Notes under the pieces: model-generated
Database searches by the model: none
What the model saw: the letters and a program-made list of their open reading frames with translations, nothing else
Told to the model about the DNA's origin: nothing
In this document: positions 34,955 to 43,512 of the stretch, piece by piece
Layout: each line of letters opens with the position of its first letter
How positions within the stretch are numbered: position 1 is the stretch's first letter
Assembly (NCBI GenBank): GCA_029255105.1
Contig: JAQWWH010000041.1
Coordinates: 1-64,000, forward strand
DNA from: Flavimaricola sp.
GTDB taxonomy: Bacteria > Pseudomonadota > Alphaproteobacteria > Rhodobacterales > Rhodobacteraceae
DNA length: 64,000 nt
Reading direction: 5' to 3'
Made by a program: the position numbers and the translations under genes

Positions 34955-35989
34955 TTACATGTCGCCCATGGTCTCTTCTGCTGCGATCATGGCCTGAGTA
35001 GCGGCCAGCTCGGGGTCAGACACAAGGCCATACTGGGCCAGCGGGCCGGACGGGCCAGCCATGTCGTCGGACACGAAGAACTCAGCGTATTCCTTCAGGC
35101 CGGGGATGACGCCGATGTGAGCCTTCTTGATGTAGAAGTACAGCGGACGCGACACGGGGTACTCGGCCGATGCGATGGCTTCGACGGTGGGAACAACGCC
35201 GTTCATGGTCGCAACCTGAAGGGTGTCGGTGTTGTTCTCGTAGAAGGCCAGACCAAAGATGCCGATGCCGTTCGGGTTCGAGCCGATGCGGGCCAGGGTC
35301 TCGGTGTAGTCGCCATCGATGTCGATCGAGATGCCGTCGGTGCGCACTGCAATGCAGGCGTCCTCAGCGTCGTCCTCGGACATGCCCGAAGCGATCATGC
35401 CTTCCAGGGCGCCAGTGGCTTCGCAGCCAGCTGCCAGAACCTGCTCTTCGAACACTTCGCGTGTGCCGTGGCGGGTGCCGGGGATGAAGGCCAGGATTTC
35501 CTGGTCGGGGAACGACGGGTTGACCTGGTTCCAGTTGGTGTTGGGGTTCTCGACCACGGCACCGTCAACGACGATCATCGGGGCCAGAGCCAGGAACCAG
35601 TCAGACGGGGTAAAGGCGAAAGACGCGCCATTGATGTCGGACGCGAAAACGATTCCATCGTAGCCGATGCGAACCTCGATGATGTCGGTCACGCCGTTGG
35701 CAGCACAGGCTTCGATCTCACCGGCACGGATGCCGCGCGATGCGTTGGCGATGTCGATCTGGTTCTCGCCGACGCCCTCACAGAAGCGGGCCAGACCAGC
35801 AGAGGAACCGCCGGATTCGACAACGGGTGTCGGGAAGTCGAAGTTTTCGCCAAAGGCTTCTGCCACGATCGAGGCGTAGGGCAGGACGGTGGACGAACCG
35901 GCGACCTGGACGTTGTCACGGGCCGCAGCCGAAGTTGCGAGCGCTGCAGAGATGGCCAGCGCAGAGGCGGCCAGTTTCACGAAGGACAT
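34955..35989 (-). CDS. pstS: Periplasmic phosphate-binding protein
   Basis: 344 residues. A signal peptide (ending ATSAAA, about residue 22) precedes the PstS fold: VAGSSTVLPYASIVAEAF near the start (the phosphate-binding loop), EIRVGYDG-type segment, and SGPLAQYGLVSDPE near the end. It binds phosphate in the periplasm and delivers it to PstCA. It is the first gene after the Pho box at 36075-36103 and probably the most highly made product of the operon. Confidence 0.96.
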   Translation of the reverse strand: MSFVKLAASALAISAALATSAAARDNVQVAGSSTVLPYASIVAEAFGENFDFPTPVVESGGSSAGLARFCEGVGENQIDIANASRGIRAGEIEACAANGVTDIIEVRIGYDGIVFASDINGASFAFTPSDWFLALAPMIVVDGAVVENPNTNWNQVNPSFPDQEILAFIPGTRHGTREVFEEQVLAAGCEATGALEGMIASGMSEDDAEDACIAVRTDGISIDIDGDYTETLARIGSNPNGIGIFGLAFYENNTDTLQVATMNGVVPTVEAIASAEYPVSRPLYFYIKKAHIGVIPGLKEYAEFFVSDDMAGPSGPLAQYGLVSDPELAATQAMIAAEETMGDM

Positions 35990-36074
35990 ATGATGCTCCT
36001 GTAATTCCGTTTGTCAGACCGCACGCGAACCGGCGATCTCTGCCGACCTGCTAGGCCCCCTGCACCAACCTTTT

Positions 36075-36103
36075 GTGACATTTTTGTAAAAGTTATGTGA
36101 CAG
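36075..36103 (-). promoter_or_regulatory. Pho box upstream of pstS
   Basis: On the leftward strand three 7-base units follow one another at 11-base spacing: CTGTCAC (36097-36103), CTTTTAC (36086-36092) and ATGTCAC (36075-36081), separated by A/T-rich four-base spacers. This is the PhoB-site pattern (two 11-bp direct repeats) with one extra unit, and it lies 86-114 bases before the pstS start. Confidence 0.8.
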
Positions 36104-36150
36104 TCCACTTTAGCCCAAAGATCCGGCCCCAAAGTGACCCAAGGTAAGGT

Positions 36151-37251
36151 TTATTCCAGAGGCAGGATGACCATGAAACGACTACCTTTTCCCAGTTCGC
36201 TGTCGATGCGAAGACGCCCGCGATGCCGGTTCACGATATGCTTCACAATCGCAAGCCCTAGTCCCGTCCCCCCCATTTCGCGCGACCTGTGGTTGTCGAC
36301 GCGGTAGAATCGCTCGGTCAGGCGGGGAATATGGTGGGGGGCGATTCCCTCTCCGTGGTCGGTGACAGAGATCCGGACGCCCTTGGACCTCAAGCTCGGC
36401 TCTTCTACCGGGCCGGACAGGGCGATCTCGACCTGCTTGTCGTTGCCACCATACTTGACCGCGTTCTCGATCAGGTTGGTGATGACCTGCTGCAACTGAC
36501 GGCCATCGCCCGGGATCTCGGGAAAGGTTGCGGCCATGGCACCGGCCATGGCACCGGCCTGGGTTTCGGCCTGGGTTTCTGCAAGGGCTACTGGCCTCTC
36601 GACCACGAGGCGGACGCCGGCCTTTTCGGCCACGGGGGTAATTGCCGCCACGACCCGGTCCAATATGGCGGACAGGTCCACCATGTCGCGCGGGCGCATT
36701 CGCTCTTCCTGTTCCACCCGGCTTAGCCAGAGAAGGTCGTCGACCAGTCTTGCCATGCGACCGGCCTCTTTCTCCATGATGCCCAGGAACCGAGTCCGGG
36801 CCTCGGGGTCGTCGCGGGCCGCCCCTTTGAGGGTTTCGACAAAGCCCAAAAGGGCCGTCAGCGGGGTGCGCAATTCGTGGCTCACGTTAGCTACGAAGTC
36901 GCGTCGGATCTGGCTCGATTCCTCGACCGCGGTCATGTCCTCAAAGCTGAGAACGACGCCGCGCCCCACCTGCATTGGCACAGCACCGACCGTAACCTGC
37001 CAGTATGTATCCCTGCGCCCTTCGGTTCCCAGATATCGGGTCTGCCTTACCGTCCCATCCCGCACCGTCTGTTCGATTGCATCGAGGATCGCTGGCTGAC
37101 GAAATGCAGTAATGTAATGCATGCCCCGACCGTCGTTGCCGAACAGACGGATCGCGGCCTCATTGACCTCGGCCACACGTTCGTTCGGACCGACAATGAC
37201 AACCGGCATGGGAAGCACTGTTATAAGAGAAGAAAGCGTTTCAGGCAGCAT
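36151..37251 (-). CDS. phoR: Phosphate-regulon sensor kinase PhoR
   Basis: 366 residues. A PAS domain (about 5-110) is followed by HisKA with phosphorylated His125 (NVSHELRTPL) and an HATPase domain with the N-box NLIENAVKYGG and G-box GTGLGLAIVKHI. It lacks any clear membrane helix; a stop codon lies in frame at 37279-37281, so the start at 37251 is firm. The linker before the ATPase domain contains 4-residue repeats (AETQ twice, AGAM twice) encoded by 12-bp DNA repeats. It phosphorylates PhoB. A weak Pho-box-like sequence lies at 37419-37429. Confidence 0.94.
   Translation of the reverse strand: MLPETLSSLITVLPMPVVIVGPNERVAEVNEAAIRLFGNDGRGMHYITAFRQPAILDAIEQTVRDGTVRQTRYLGTEGRRDTYWQVTVGAVPMQVGRGVVLSFEDMTAVEESSQIRRDFVANVSHELRTPLTALLGFVETLKGAARDDPEARTRFLGIMEKEAGRMARLVDDLLWLSRVEQEERMRPRDMVDLSAILDRVVAAITPVAEKAGVRLVVERPVALAETQAETQAGAMAGAMAATFPEIPGDGRQLQQVITNLIENAVKYGGNDKQVEIALSGPVEEPSLRSKGVRISVTDHGEGIAPHHIPRLTERFYRVDNHRSREMGGTGLGLAIVKHIVNRHRGRLRIDSELGKGSRFMVILPLE
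36532..36579. repeat. Two pairs of 12-bp tandem repeats inside phoR
   Basis: GGCCATGGCACC occurs twice in a row (36532-36555), followed by GGCCTGGGTTTC twice in a row (36556-36579). Each unit encodes four residues, so any change in copy number keeps the reading frame. They code for the AETQ and AGAM repeats of PhoR. Confidence 0.9.
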
Positions 37252-37316
37252 TTCGAAATTTGGTCCAATTCTGGAGCTTCATGCCGATTGGTCACGATTC
37301 GAGAACAATTGCAAAA

Positions 37317-37563
37317 GGTCTGGTTTTCACTACTTGACCCAACGTGCGGCGGGCTGTTGATGTTCCTAACATAGGTCAAAACCAGTCTGTCGTGGAATGT
37401 CATTGTTCTTCTGAGGTTTTATGTGACCGTCCCAACTGGATTGACATGTGCGATCTCGAGGGCGGCGGCGTTATAGATGGCAAAGACCATGATGATTGTA
37501 GGCACACTGGAACACTGAAATTCGGCAGTTGCGATGCTGCAAGTCGCAACGGGTCTGGTTTTC
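37317..37563. repeat. 12-bp repeats in spacer between phoR and small gene
   Basis: GGTCTGGTTTTC occurs at 37317-37328 and again at 37552-37563, and CTGGTTTTGACC lies in the opposite direction at 37374-37385. The second copy falls within the first codons of the small gene at 37534. A shared binding site is possible. The rest of 37252-37533 shows no gene. Confidence 0.5.
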
Positions 37564-37821
37564 GTTGACTATTCAAACGTCAAGCAAAGCATTTGGTCCG
37601 ACCCGTCAATGGATCTGGTTCTCTCGGCACTTGTCTCATCCGACTTTGACGCCCTTGATGTAGCGCAGCAACTGACGGATGCCGGGTTCACCGGCAAATA
37701 TCGCGCCGTCGCCAAAAGCCTGCCAAACCCAGCAGCCGTAAAAGCCGAAGTAAGCTGGATTGCCCCACAGCTGGATTTCGACATCTTCATCCTGGACCAG
37801 TTGTCCCCTGACGCATCATGA
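37534..37821 (+). CDS. Small unknown protein with a receiver-like C-terminus
   Basis: 95 residues if it starts at 37534; an ATG at 37609 would give 70. The part from residue 26 (MDLVLSALVSSDFDALDVAQQL, GKYRAVAKSLPNPAAVKAEV, DFDIFILD) is balanced in composition, with third-codon bases rich in G and C, and looks like the second half of a response-regulator or EAL-regulator fold lacking the phosphoacceptor half. No ribosome site is obvious. Its stop overlaps by six bases the 3' end of the convergent PLP-enzyme gene. It may be a full small protein or the remnant of a longer regulator. Confidence 0.55.
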   Translation: MLQVATGLVFVDYSNVKQSIWSDPSMDLVLSALVSSDFDALDVAQQLTDAGFTGKYRAVAKSLPNPAAVKAEVSWIAPQLDFDIFILDQLSPDAS

Positions 37822-39003
37822 GGCGGCGCGGGCGGCCCTGACCATCTCGGAGATCAGCAACTCCGGCTCTTCTATCCCCACGGACACCCGGAAAAAGCCC
37901 TGACTGATGCCAAGGTCAGCCTGCGCCTCGGCACTAAGCGCCCTGTGCGAGGATGAGGCGGGATGTGACAGGGTCGTGCCCACGTCCCCCAGCGTCGGGG
38001 CAAAGGCCACATCGGGCGCGGCCCGGGTCATGGCATTGGCCGCAGCCCTGCCCCCGGCCAGTTCAAAGCTCAGCATATTGCCGCCCTGCCCGCCAAACAG
38101 GCCTACCGCCCGGTTGTGGTCGGGGTGGTCGGGCCGGGTCGGATAGATCACCCGCGTCACCCCCGGCACCTCTGCCAGCGCATCGGCCAACAGTCGGGCC
38201 GTGGACTGCGACCGGTCAAAGCGCAGGTCAAAGGAATGCATCCCCCGTTCCGCCATCCAGCAGTCATAGGGGCTGGGCGTCATGCCCCAGGTGGCGTTCG
38301 CGGTGGCAATGGCCAGCCGCAGATCGGGATCGCGGGCGGCAACGTAGCCCAGAGTGGCATCCGAATGACCGGCCAAAAGCTTTGTCACAGAATGAATAGT
38401 GATGTCGGCCCCGTGGGCAAACGGCTGATACAGACGCGGGGTGGTGAAGGTGTTGTCAACGACCAGCAGGATGCCGTGTTCCTTGGCCAGGGCGGCAATC
38501 CCCTCCATATCCGCCACGCGGATTGTGGGGTTCGAGATGACCTCGACCACGATCATCCGCGTATTAGGGCGGAGTGCGGCCCGCATGGCCCCTACATCGG
38601 TGGGATCAGCCACCGATGTATCGATGCCAAAGCGGGGCAGATCCTGCGTCATCAGGCGCAGAGTGCGGCCGTATAGCTGGTCGCCCCCCAGCACATGATC
38701 CCCCGCCTTCAACACCCCGAGGAACGCGGCCCCGATGGCCGCCATGCCCGAGCCTGTCATGATACCGGGTGTGTCAAACAACTCCGGCGCCCCTTCCAGC
38801 ATGTCGATCTTGGCAGCCACCACGTCGGCATTGGGGTGGCCTTCGCGGGCGTAGGTGTAGCCGGTTCCATCCGTATACTGCGCATCCAGCGCGTCTGGGT
38901 CGGGCGAGGCATATACGACAGACGGTTGCAGCGGCGTGACCACCGGGCGCGAGGTCGAGGTGGGCCAGCTCGTCCGGCGGACGAGGCTCTTGGGGATGTC
39001 CAT
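37816..39003 (-). CDS. PLP-dependent Cys/Met-metabolism enzyme (cystathionine synthase/lyase type)
   Basis: 395 residues of the Cys/Met metabolism PLP family. GYTYAREGHPNADVVAAKI, SGMAAIGAAFLGVLKAGDHVL, VVDNTFTTPRLYQPFAHGADI and the PLP lysine segment HSVTKLLAGHSDATLGY are visible. Members make or cleave cystathionine, or split methionine or other sulfur amino acids. Loop features do not let me choose among gamma-synthase, beta-lyase and gamma-lyase. It follows the gamma carbonic anhydrase gene by one base on the same strand, and gmk precedes that. Confidence 0.88.
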   Translation of the reverse strand: MDIPKSLVRRTSWPTSTSRPVVTPLQPSVVYASPDPDALDAQYTDGTGYTYAREGHPNADVVAAKIDMLEGAPELFDTPGIMTGSGMAAIGAAFLGVLKAGDHVLGGDQLYGRTLRLMTQDLPRFGIDTSVADPTDVGAMRAALRPNTRMIVVEVISNPTIRVADMEGIAALAKEHGILLVVDNTFTTPRLYQPFAHGADITIHSVTKLLAGHSDATLGYVAARDPDLRLAIATANATWGMTPSPYDCWMAERGMHSFDLRFDRSQSTARLLADALAEVPGVTRVIYPTRPDHPDHNRAVGLFGGQGGNMLSFELAGGRAAANAMTRAAPDVAFAPTLGDVGTTLSHPASSSHRALSAEAQADLGISQGFFRVSVGIEEPELLISEMVRAARAAS

Positions 39004-39004
39004 G

Positions 39005-39523
39005 TCAGACCTCTTTCAACCCGTCGCGAAACCTGCGGGCGTTGCTTTGGTAGTTCAGGGCCGAGGCACGCAGCTCTTCGATGGCCTCTTCGTCCAGCAT
39101 GCGGGTGACCTTGCCCGGCGCACCTATGACGAGCGAGCCGTCGGGGATCACCTTGCCTTCGGGGATCAGGGCCCCTGCCCCGATCAGGCAATTGCGCCCG
39201 ATGACCGCCCGGTTGAGGACCGTGGCCCCCATCCCGATCAGGCTGTTGTCGCCGATGGTGCAGCCATGCAGCATCGCCTTGTGCCCGATGGTGCAGCCCG
39301 CGCCGATGGTGATCGGACAGCCCGGATCGGTGTGCAGGACGCTGTTTTCCTGAATATTGGACCCTTCGCCCAGCACAATCGCCTCGTAGTCGCCCCGGAT
39401 CACTGTTCCGAACCAGACCGACGAATGGGCCGACAGGGTGACCCGGCCGATGATGTGACAGCCGGGGGCGACCCAGGCGGTTTCGGCGATGCGGGGGCTG
39501 GTGCCGTCGATGGAATAGATCAT
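39005..39523 (-). CDS. Gamma-class carbonic anhydrase family protein
   Basis: 172 residues forming a left-handed beta helix of hexapeptide repeats ([21 protein letters not shown] and following). Potential zinc-binding histidines appear in [15 protein letters not shown]. Family members in bacteria are often called YrdA/PaaY-like; some are carbonic anhydrases and many have no measured activity. Its ATG overlaps the gmk stop by four bases, so it belongs to the yicC-gmk operon. Confidence 0.9.
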   Translation of the reverse strand: MIYSIDGTSPRIAETAWVAPGCHIIGRVTLSAHSSVWFGTVIRGDYEAIVLGEGSNIQENSVLHTDPGCPITIGAGCTIGHKAMLHGCTIGDNSLIGMGATVLNRAVIGRNCLIGAGALIPEGKVIPDGSLVIGAPGKVTRMLDEEAIEELRASALNYQSNARRFRDGLKEV

Positions 39524-40170
39524 GACTGCTCCTCAAACTCGGACTGCAACTTGCGGACGTGATCGGTCAGGCCGGGTTGCTGACTGCGCCGAAGACGCTC
39601 TGCCGTCACGATGCTTTTCAGCTTCGCCTCGGTCGCGTCCAGATCGTCGTTGACCAGAACGTAGTCGTAGCCGTCCCAATGGCTGATCTCGTCCCAGCTT
39701 TTGAGCATTCTTTTGGCAATCGTCTCGGGCCCGTCCTGGCCCCGGCTGACCAGCCGGCGGCGCAGTTCCGCGATTGAGGGCGGCAGGAAGAAGATCGACA
39801 GCACGTGTTTGCCAAGAGCCGAGTTCTTGATTTGCTGCGCCCCTTGCCAGTCCACATCAAACAAAACGTCCCGCCCGTCTTCGATGGCCGCCTCAACCGG
39901 TCCTCGAGGGGAGCCGTAGAAATTGCCGAACACATGCGCATGCTCAAGCATCTGGCCATCGGCGACCTGCGATTTGAAGGCGGCCTCTGTCAGAAAGTGG
40001 TAGTCGCTGCCATCCACCTCGCCCGGACGCGGGGCACGGGTTGTGGCCGAAACCGAAAACCGGATCGTGTCGTCCCAGTCGCGCAGGCGCCGGGTCAACG
40101 TCGTCTTGCCCGCCCCCGAAGGCGAGGACAGGATGATAAGTAGGCCGCGACGAGAGGATGGGGCTGACAT
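39520..40170 (-). CDS. gmk: Guanylate kinase
   Basis: 216 residues. P-loop PSGAGKTT (17-24), the GMP-binding segment [21 protein letters not shown] and the lid region follow in order. It phosphorylates GMP to GDP using ATP. It lies directly downstream of the yicC gene with a three-base gap, an arrangement frequently seen in bacteria. Confidence 0.96.
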   Translation of the reverse strand: MSAPSSRRGLLIILSSPSGAGKTTLTRRLRDWDDTIRFSVSATTRAPRPGEVDGSDYHFLTEAAFKSQVADGQMLEHAHVFGNFYGSPRGPVEAAIEDGRDVLFDVDWQGAQQIKNSALGKHVLSIFFLPPSIAELRRRLVSRGQDGPETIAKRMLKSWDEISHWDGYDYVLVNDDLDATEAKLKSIVTAERLRRSQQPGLTDHVRKLQSEFEEQS

Positions 40171-40173
40171 GGG

Positions 40174-41070
40174 CTATTCCACGTTCTGGATTTGCTCGCG
40201 CATCTGGTCGATGGCAGCCTTGAGGTCAAGGCCGATCCGGGTCAGCGGGGCCGAACCAGACTTGGAGCAGACGGTATTGGCCTCGCGGTTGAATTCCTGG
40301 GTCAGGAAATCCAGCTTGCGGCCCTGAGGGCCATCCGTGGCCAAAAGAACCCTTGCCGCCGCGATATGGGCGCGCAGCCGGTCAAGCTCTTCGGTGATGT
40401 CGGATTTGACGGCCAAGAGGGCAAGTTCCTGTGCAATGCGGCCTTCCTCGACCTCTGTCACATCCGTCACGATCCGGCGCAGCGCGGCGGAAAGCGAGGC
40501 GCGCACCTCAGGGCGGCGGGCCTCTGCCGCGGCACTCGCCTCTTCGATCAGGCCTTCGATGCTGTCCAACTGGGCGGCGATGACCCCATGCAGTGCCGCC
40601 CCTTCCGAGGCGCGCATGGCGGCGAAATCGGCAAGCAATAGATCGAAATCCGCCAACAGCGCCTCTGGCAGGCCCTCGTCGCTGCCCTCGGCCGGGCTTT
40701 GACCCTGCACGATAACGCCGCGTTGGCCCAGCACATCCGCCGCAGTCGGCTGACCCAGAGTGACGCCCATGGCAAAGGCCCGTTCCTGCACCTGGTCCAA
40801 TGCGCCCAGCACCCGGTCAAGCTGGTCCTGGTCCAGAACCAGTGCTGTCGCCGCCTCGTCCCGCGTCAGGCGAAGCCCGACGGTCACGTTGCCCCGCGTC
40901 AGCCGGGCCGACAATGCCGCCCGCAGACCCGCCTCGAGCCCCGGGATCCCTTCGGGAAGCCGCAGCCGAAGATCCAGACCGCGCCCGTTCACACCCCGCA
41001 TTTCCCAGGCCCAAGCCTGTGTCGCGTGGCTGCCGGTACGGCTGGCAAAAGCTGTCATGGACTGAAGCAA
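40174..41070 (-). CDS. YicC-family endoribonuclease-like protein
   Basis: 298 residues from a TTG at 41070 (MLQSMTAFASRTG), chosen because relatives begin with three residues before SMTxFA; the ATG at 41058 would give 294. The YicC_N part spans about 1-160, and the DUF1732 C-terminal part ends with KLDFLTQEFNREANTVCSKS and the closing KAAIDQMREQIQNVE. In E. coli YicC acts in RNA decay. It heads the gmk-gamma carbonic anhydrase-PLP enzyme operon. The frame is open to 41145, but that extension is not conserved. Confidence 0.9.
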   Translation of the reverse strand: MLQSMTAFASRTGSHATQAWAWEMRGVNGRGLDLRLRLPEGIPGLEAGLRAALSARLTRGNVTVGLRLTRDEAATALVLDQDQLDRVLGALDQVQERAFAMGVTLGQPTAADVLGQRGVIVQGQSPAEGSDEGLPEALLADFDLLLADFAAMRASEGAALHGVIAAQLDSIEGLIEEASAAAEARRPEVRASLSAALRRIVTDVTEVEEGRIAQELALLAVKSDITEELDRLRAHIAAARVLLATDGPQGRKLDFLTQEFNREANTVCSKSGSAPLTRIGLDLKAAIDQMREQIQNVE

Positions 41071-41260
41071 GGCAAAGCTTTCTGAAAGGGGAGGACAGGA
41101 AAACGTATCCCCGCACAGGTAATGGCAAACCATGCCGAGGGGCAACCCTGCGTCGGTTAGCGGGACGGAACGTTAACCTTTTAGGCAATTTCAGGGCACC
41201 AGAATCGGGCCCGGAGCGTATACCTAAACAGGCGATTAACGGGCGGGGAGAGTTTTGCCG

Positions 41261-41911
41261 ATGTTTTTCAATGACAATGAAGCCAATCACGACCTGCCTT
41301 TTGCGGAAGTTGTGCCCCTTTCTTCGCGGATCCAGCCCGATCAGGCTGTGACAATTCTGGGGCAACTGGAACAGTGTTGGCGGGGCCTTTGTCGGCCCGA
41401 CGGTACGCCCTACCGGTCCGACATCACTGCCAGCGCCCTTGGGCCCGCCCTCCCCTACGCCTTTCTCGCCGAACGGGTCGCGGCAAGCACCCTGCGCCTG
41501 CGGGTCGCTGGGCGCGAGTTGGACCTGATCGCAGGAATGGAGGTGCGGGGCCTGCCGCTAAGTGCGCTGTTTTCAGTCCCCGCGCGCAAGACCCTGACAG
41601 AGGCGACCCAGACCATGACGGAACGACCGGCACTTGTGGAATTGCTACTCAGCCTGCCGAGCGGTCTTTTGCGCCGCGCGCAAAGGGGGCGGATGATGCT
41701 GTTGCCCCTGCGGGACGATGCTGGTGGCCTGACCCGTGTGATGGGCGCCATCGTGCTGGACGAAAAGGTCCATGGCCGAGCGCCGGTGCGGCTGGATATC
41801 CCCGAAGATCAGCCTGTCCGGGTGGAACCGGTTCCAATACGCGCGGTCGCCCCAGTAAAAAGGCCGGGCAACGGGCGCCCGGCCTTGCGGCTTGTCGTGT
41901 CGAACGACTAG
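41261..41911 (+). CDS. PAS-domain (PAS_5-type) protein
   Basis: 216 residues from ATG 41261, with GGGGAG 10 bases upstream; a TTG at 41255 is less likely. The middle (about 25-155) fits the alphaproteobacterial PAS_5 pattern: QLEQCWRGLCRPDGTPYRSD, then AFLAERVAASTLRLRVAG and a helix with RGMMLLPL. The C-terminal about 60 residues are basic and proline-rich. No output domain is seen, so it may act by protein contact. Such proteins are common in Rhodobacterales with unknown signals. Upstream sequence has TTAACC-like half sites that recall CtrA sites, but not convincingly. Confidence 0.8.
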   Translation: MFFNDNEANHDLPFAEVVPLSSRIQPDQAVTILGQLEQCWRGLCRPDGTPYRSDITASALGPALPYAFLAERVAASTLRLRVAGRELDLIAGMEVRGLPLSALFSVPARKTLTEATQTMTERPALVELLLSLPSGLLRRAQRGRMMLLPLRDDAGGLTRVMGAIVLDEKVHGRAPVRLDIPEDQPVRVEPVPIRAVAPVKRPGNGRPALRLVVSND

Positions 41912-41917
41912 ACGGCA

Positions 41918-43288
41918 CTAGACCGCTTCGGCGTTCTGCATCCGGGCGCGACGGTTCGTCAGCTCTTCCGCGACCAGGAACGCCAGCTCCAGCGACTGGC
42001 TGGCGTTCAGGCGGGGATCGCAGGCGGTGTGGTACCGGCTGGACAGATCCTCATCCGTGACAGCGCGGACGCCACCGGTACATTCGGTCACATCAGCACC
42101 TGTCATCTCAAAGTGGACGCCACCGGGGATCGAACCTTCGTCGTTGTGCACGGCAAAGAACTCGCGCACTTCACGAAGGACGCTGTCAAAGGGGCGTGTC
42201 TTGTAGCCCGTGCTCGACTTGATCGTATTGCCGTGCATAGGGTCACAGGACCAGACAACCGACGCGCCCTCTTCCTTCACGGCCTTGATGAGGCGGGGCA
42301 GATGCTCTGCCACGTTGCCAGCGCCAAACCGGGCGATCAGGGTGAGGCGACCAGGTTCGTTGCGCGGGTTGAGGGCTGCCATCAGCGCCTTGAGGTGGCC
42401 GGTGGTCATGCTCGGTCCACACTTCAGGCCAATCGGGTTCTGCACGCCACGGGCAAATTCCACATGGGCCCCGTCAGGCTGCCGGGTGCGATCCCCGATC
42501 CAGATCATATGGCCAGAGCCGGCCAGCCACTGGCCGGTAGTGGAATCGACGCGGGTCAGCGCCTCTTCATACTCAAGCAGCAGGGACTCGTGCGATGTGT
42601 AGAACTCAACCGTTTCCATGACGTGAGAGGCTTCTTCGCCGATGCCGGCAGCCTGCATGAAGTCGAGGGTGTCAGAGATGCGATTGGCCAACTCGCGGTA
42701 CTTTTCCGCCTCAGGGGTCGCGGTAAAGCCAAGGGTCCAGGCGTGGACCTTGTGAACGTCGGCATAGCCACCGGTCGAAAAGGCGCGCAGAAGGTTTAGG
42801 GTCGCGGCCGATTGCAGGTAGGCCTGCAACATCCGCTCGGGGTCGGGCACCCGGCTGTCGGCGGTAAAGTCAAAACCGTTGATGATGTCGCCACGGTAGG
42901 ATGGCAGTTCTGTCCCCGACACGGTTTCGGTATCGGCCGAGCGCGGCTTGGCGAACTGGCCAGCCATCCGGCCGACTTTTACGACAGGCACCTTGGCGGC
43001 GTAGGTCAGAACCATCGCCATCTGCAACATCACCTTGAAAGTGTCGCGGATCTGGTCTGCCTTGAACTCGGCAAAGCTTTCGGCACAGTCGCCGCCTTGC
43101 AGCAAGAACGCCTCGCCACGGGATACCTTGGCCAGCTGCGTCTTGAGGCGGCGGGCCTCGCCTGCAAAGACAAGCGGCGGATAGGAGGACAGGCGGTTTT
43201 CCACCGCAGTCAGCTTGTCCAGGTCCGTATACTCGGGCATCTGGATCCGGGGCTTTGCACGCCAGTCAGACTTATGCCACTCAGTCAT
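41918..43288 (-). CDS. 3-deoxy-7-phosphoheptulonate synthase, class II
   Basis: 456 residues, class II (plant-like) DAHP synthase. Conserved segments include [42 protein letters not shown] and CDPMHGNT. It joins erythrose 4-phosphate with phosphoenolpyruvate at the entry to aromatic amino acid synthesis. There is no separate regulatory domain visible. A 17-bp palindrome lies 30-46 bases upstream of the start. The gene appears to be monocistronic and diverges from the GlxA-type regulator. Confidence 0.96.
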   Translation of the reverse strand: MTEWHKSDWRAKPRIQMPEYTDLDKLTAVENRLSSYPPLVFAGEARRLKTQLAKVSRGEAFLLQGGDCAESFAEFKADQIRDTFKVMLQMAMVLTYAAKVPVVKVGRMAGQFAKPRSADTETVSGTELPSYRGDIINGFDFTADSRVPDPERMLQAYLQSAATLNLLRAFSTGGYADVHKVHAWTLGFTATPEAEKYRELANRISDTLDFMQAAGIGEEASHVMETVEFYTSHESLLLEYEEALTRVDSTTGQWLAGSGHMIWIGDRTRQPDGAHVEFARGVQNPIGLKCGPSMTTGHLKALMAALNPRNEPGRLTLIARFGAGNVAEHLPRLIKAVKEEGASVVWSCDPMHGNTIKSSTGYKTRPFDSVLREVREFFAVHNDEGSIPGGVHFEMTGADVTECTGGVRAVTDEDLSSRYHTACDPRLNASQSLELAFLVAEELTNRRARMQNAEAV

Positions 43289-43317
43289 TGTTTTGCTCCG
43301 TCTCGCTCAGGTCAGGC

Positions 43318-43334
43318 CCTGCATTCCATGCAGG
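43318..43334. promoter_or_regulatory. 17-bp palindrome upstream of the DAHP synthase gene
   Basis: CCTGCAT-TCC-ATGCAGG, with seven-base perfect arms, is 30-46 bases before the start codon of the DAHP synthase gene. It could be an operator or an mRNA leader hairpin. No matching regulator is obvious. Confidence 0.4.
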
Positions 43335-43512
43335 CGCGAGCCCGTATAGACCCCCGCAGACCATAGGCCAATGCAAAAACGTGCTCAATTTCGGGGCATC
43401 GGCGGATCAATACGACTAAACCTGTCGCAAACGATGGCTCTTGTGGTCCCCTTGCAAACCTGTTGAGGATGATTGAAAGCGTCGCGCAGCCGATTGGAAC
43501 CGTGGGATTGGG

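Noticed and set aside
37419..37429. Pho-box-like sequence CGGTCACATAA upstream of phoR
   Set aside because: It matches only one unit of the pst Pho box with one change, and neighbouring units at 11-base spacing are not convincing, so it was not listed as a feature.
41160..41250. TTAACC-like half sites before the PAS protein as a CtrA site
   Set aside because: Two half sites are present but spacing does not fit the CtrA consensus.
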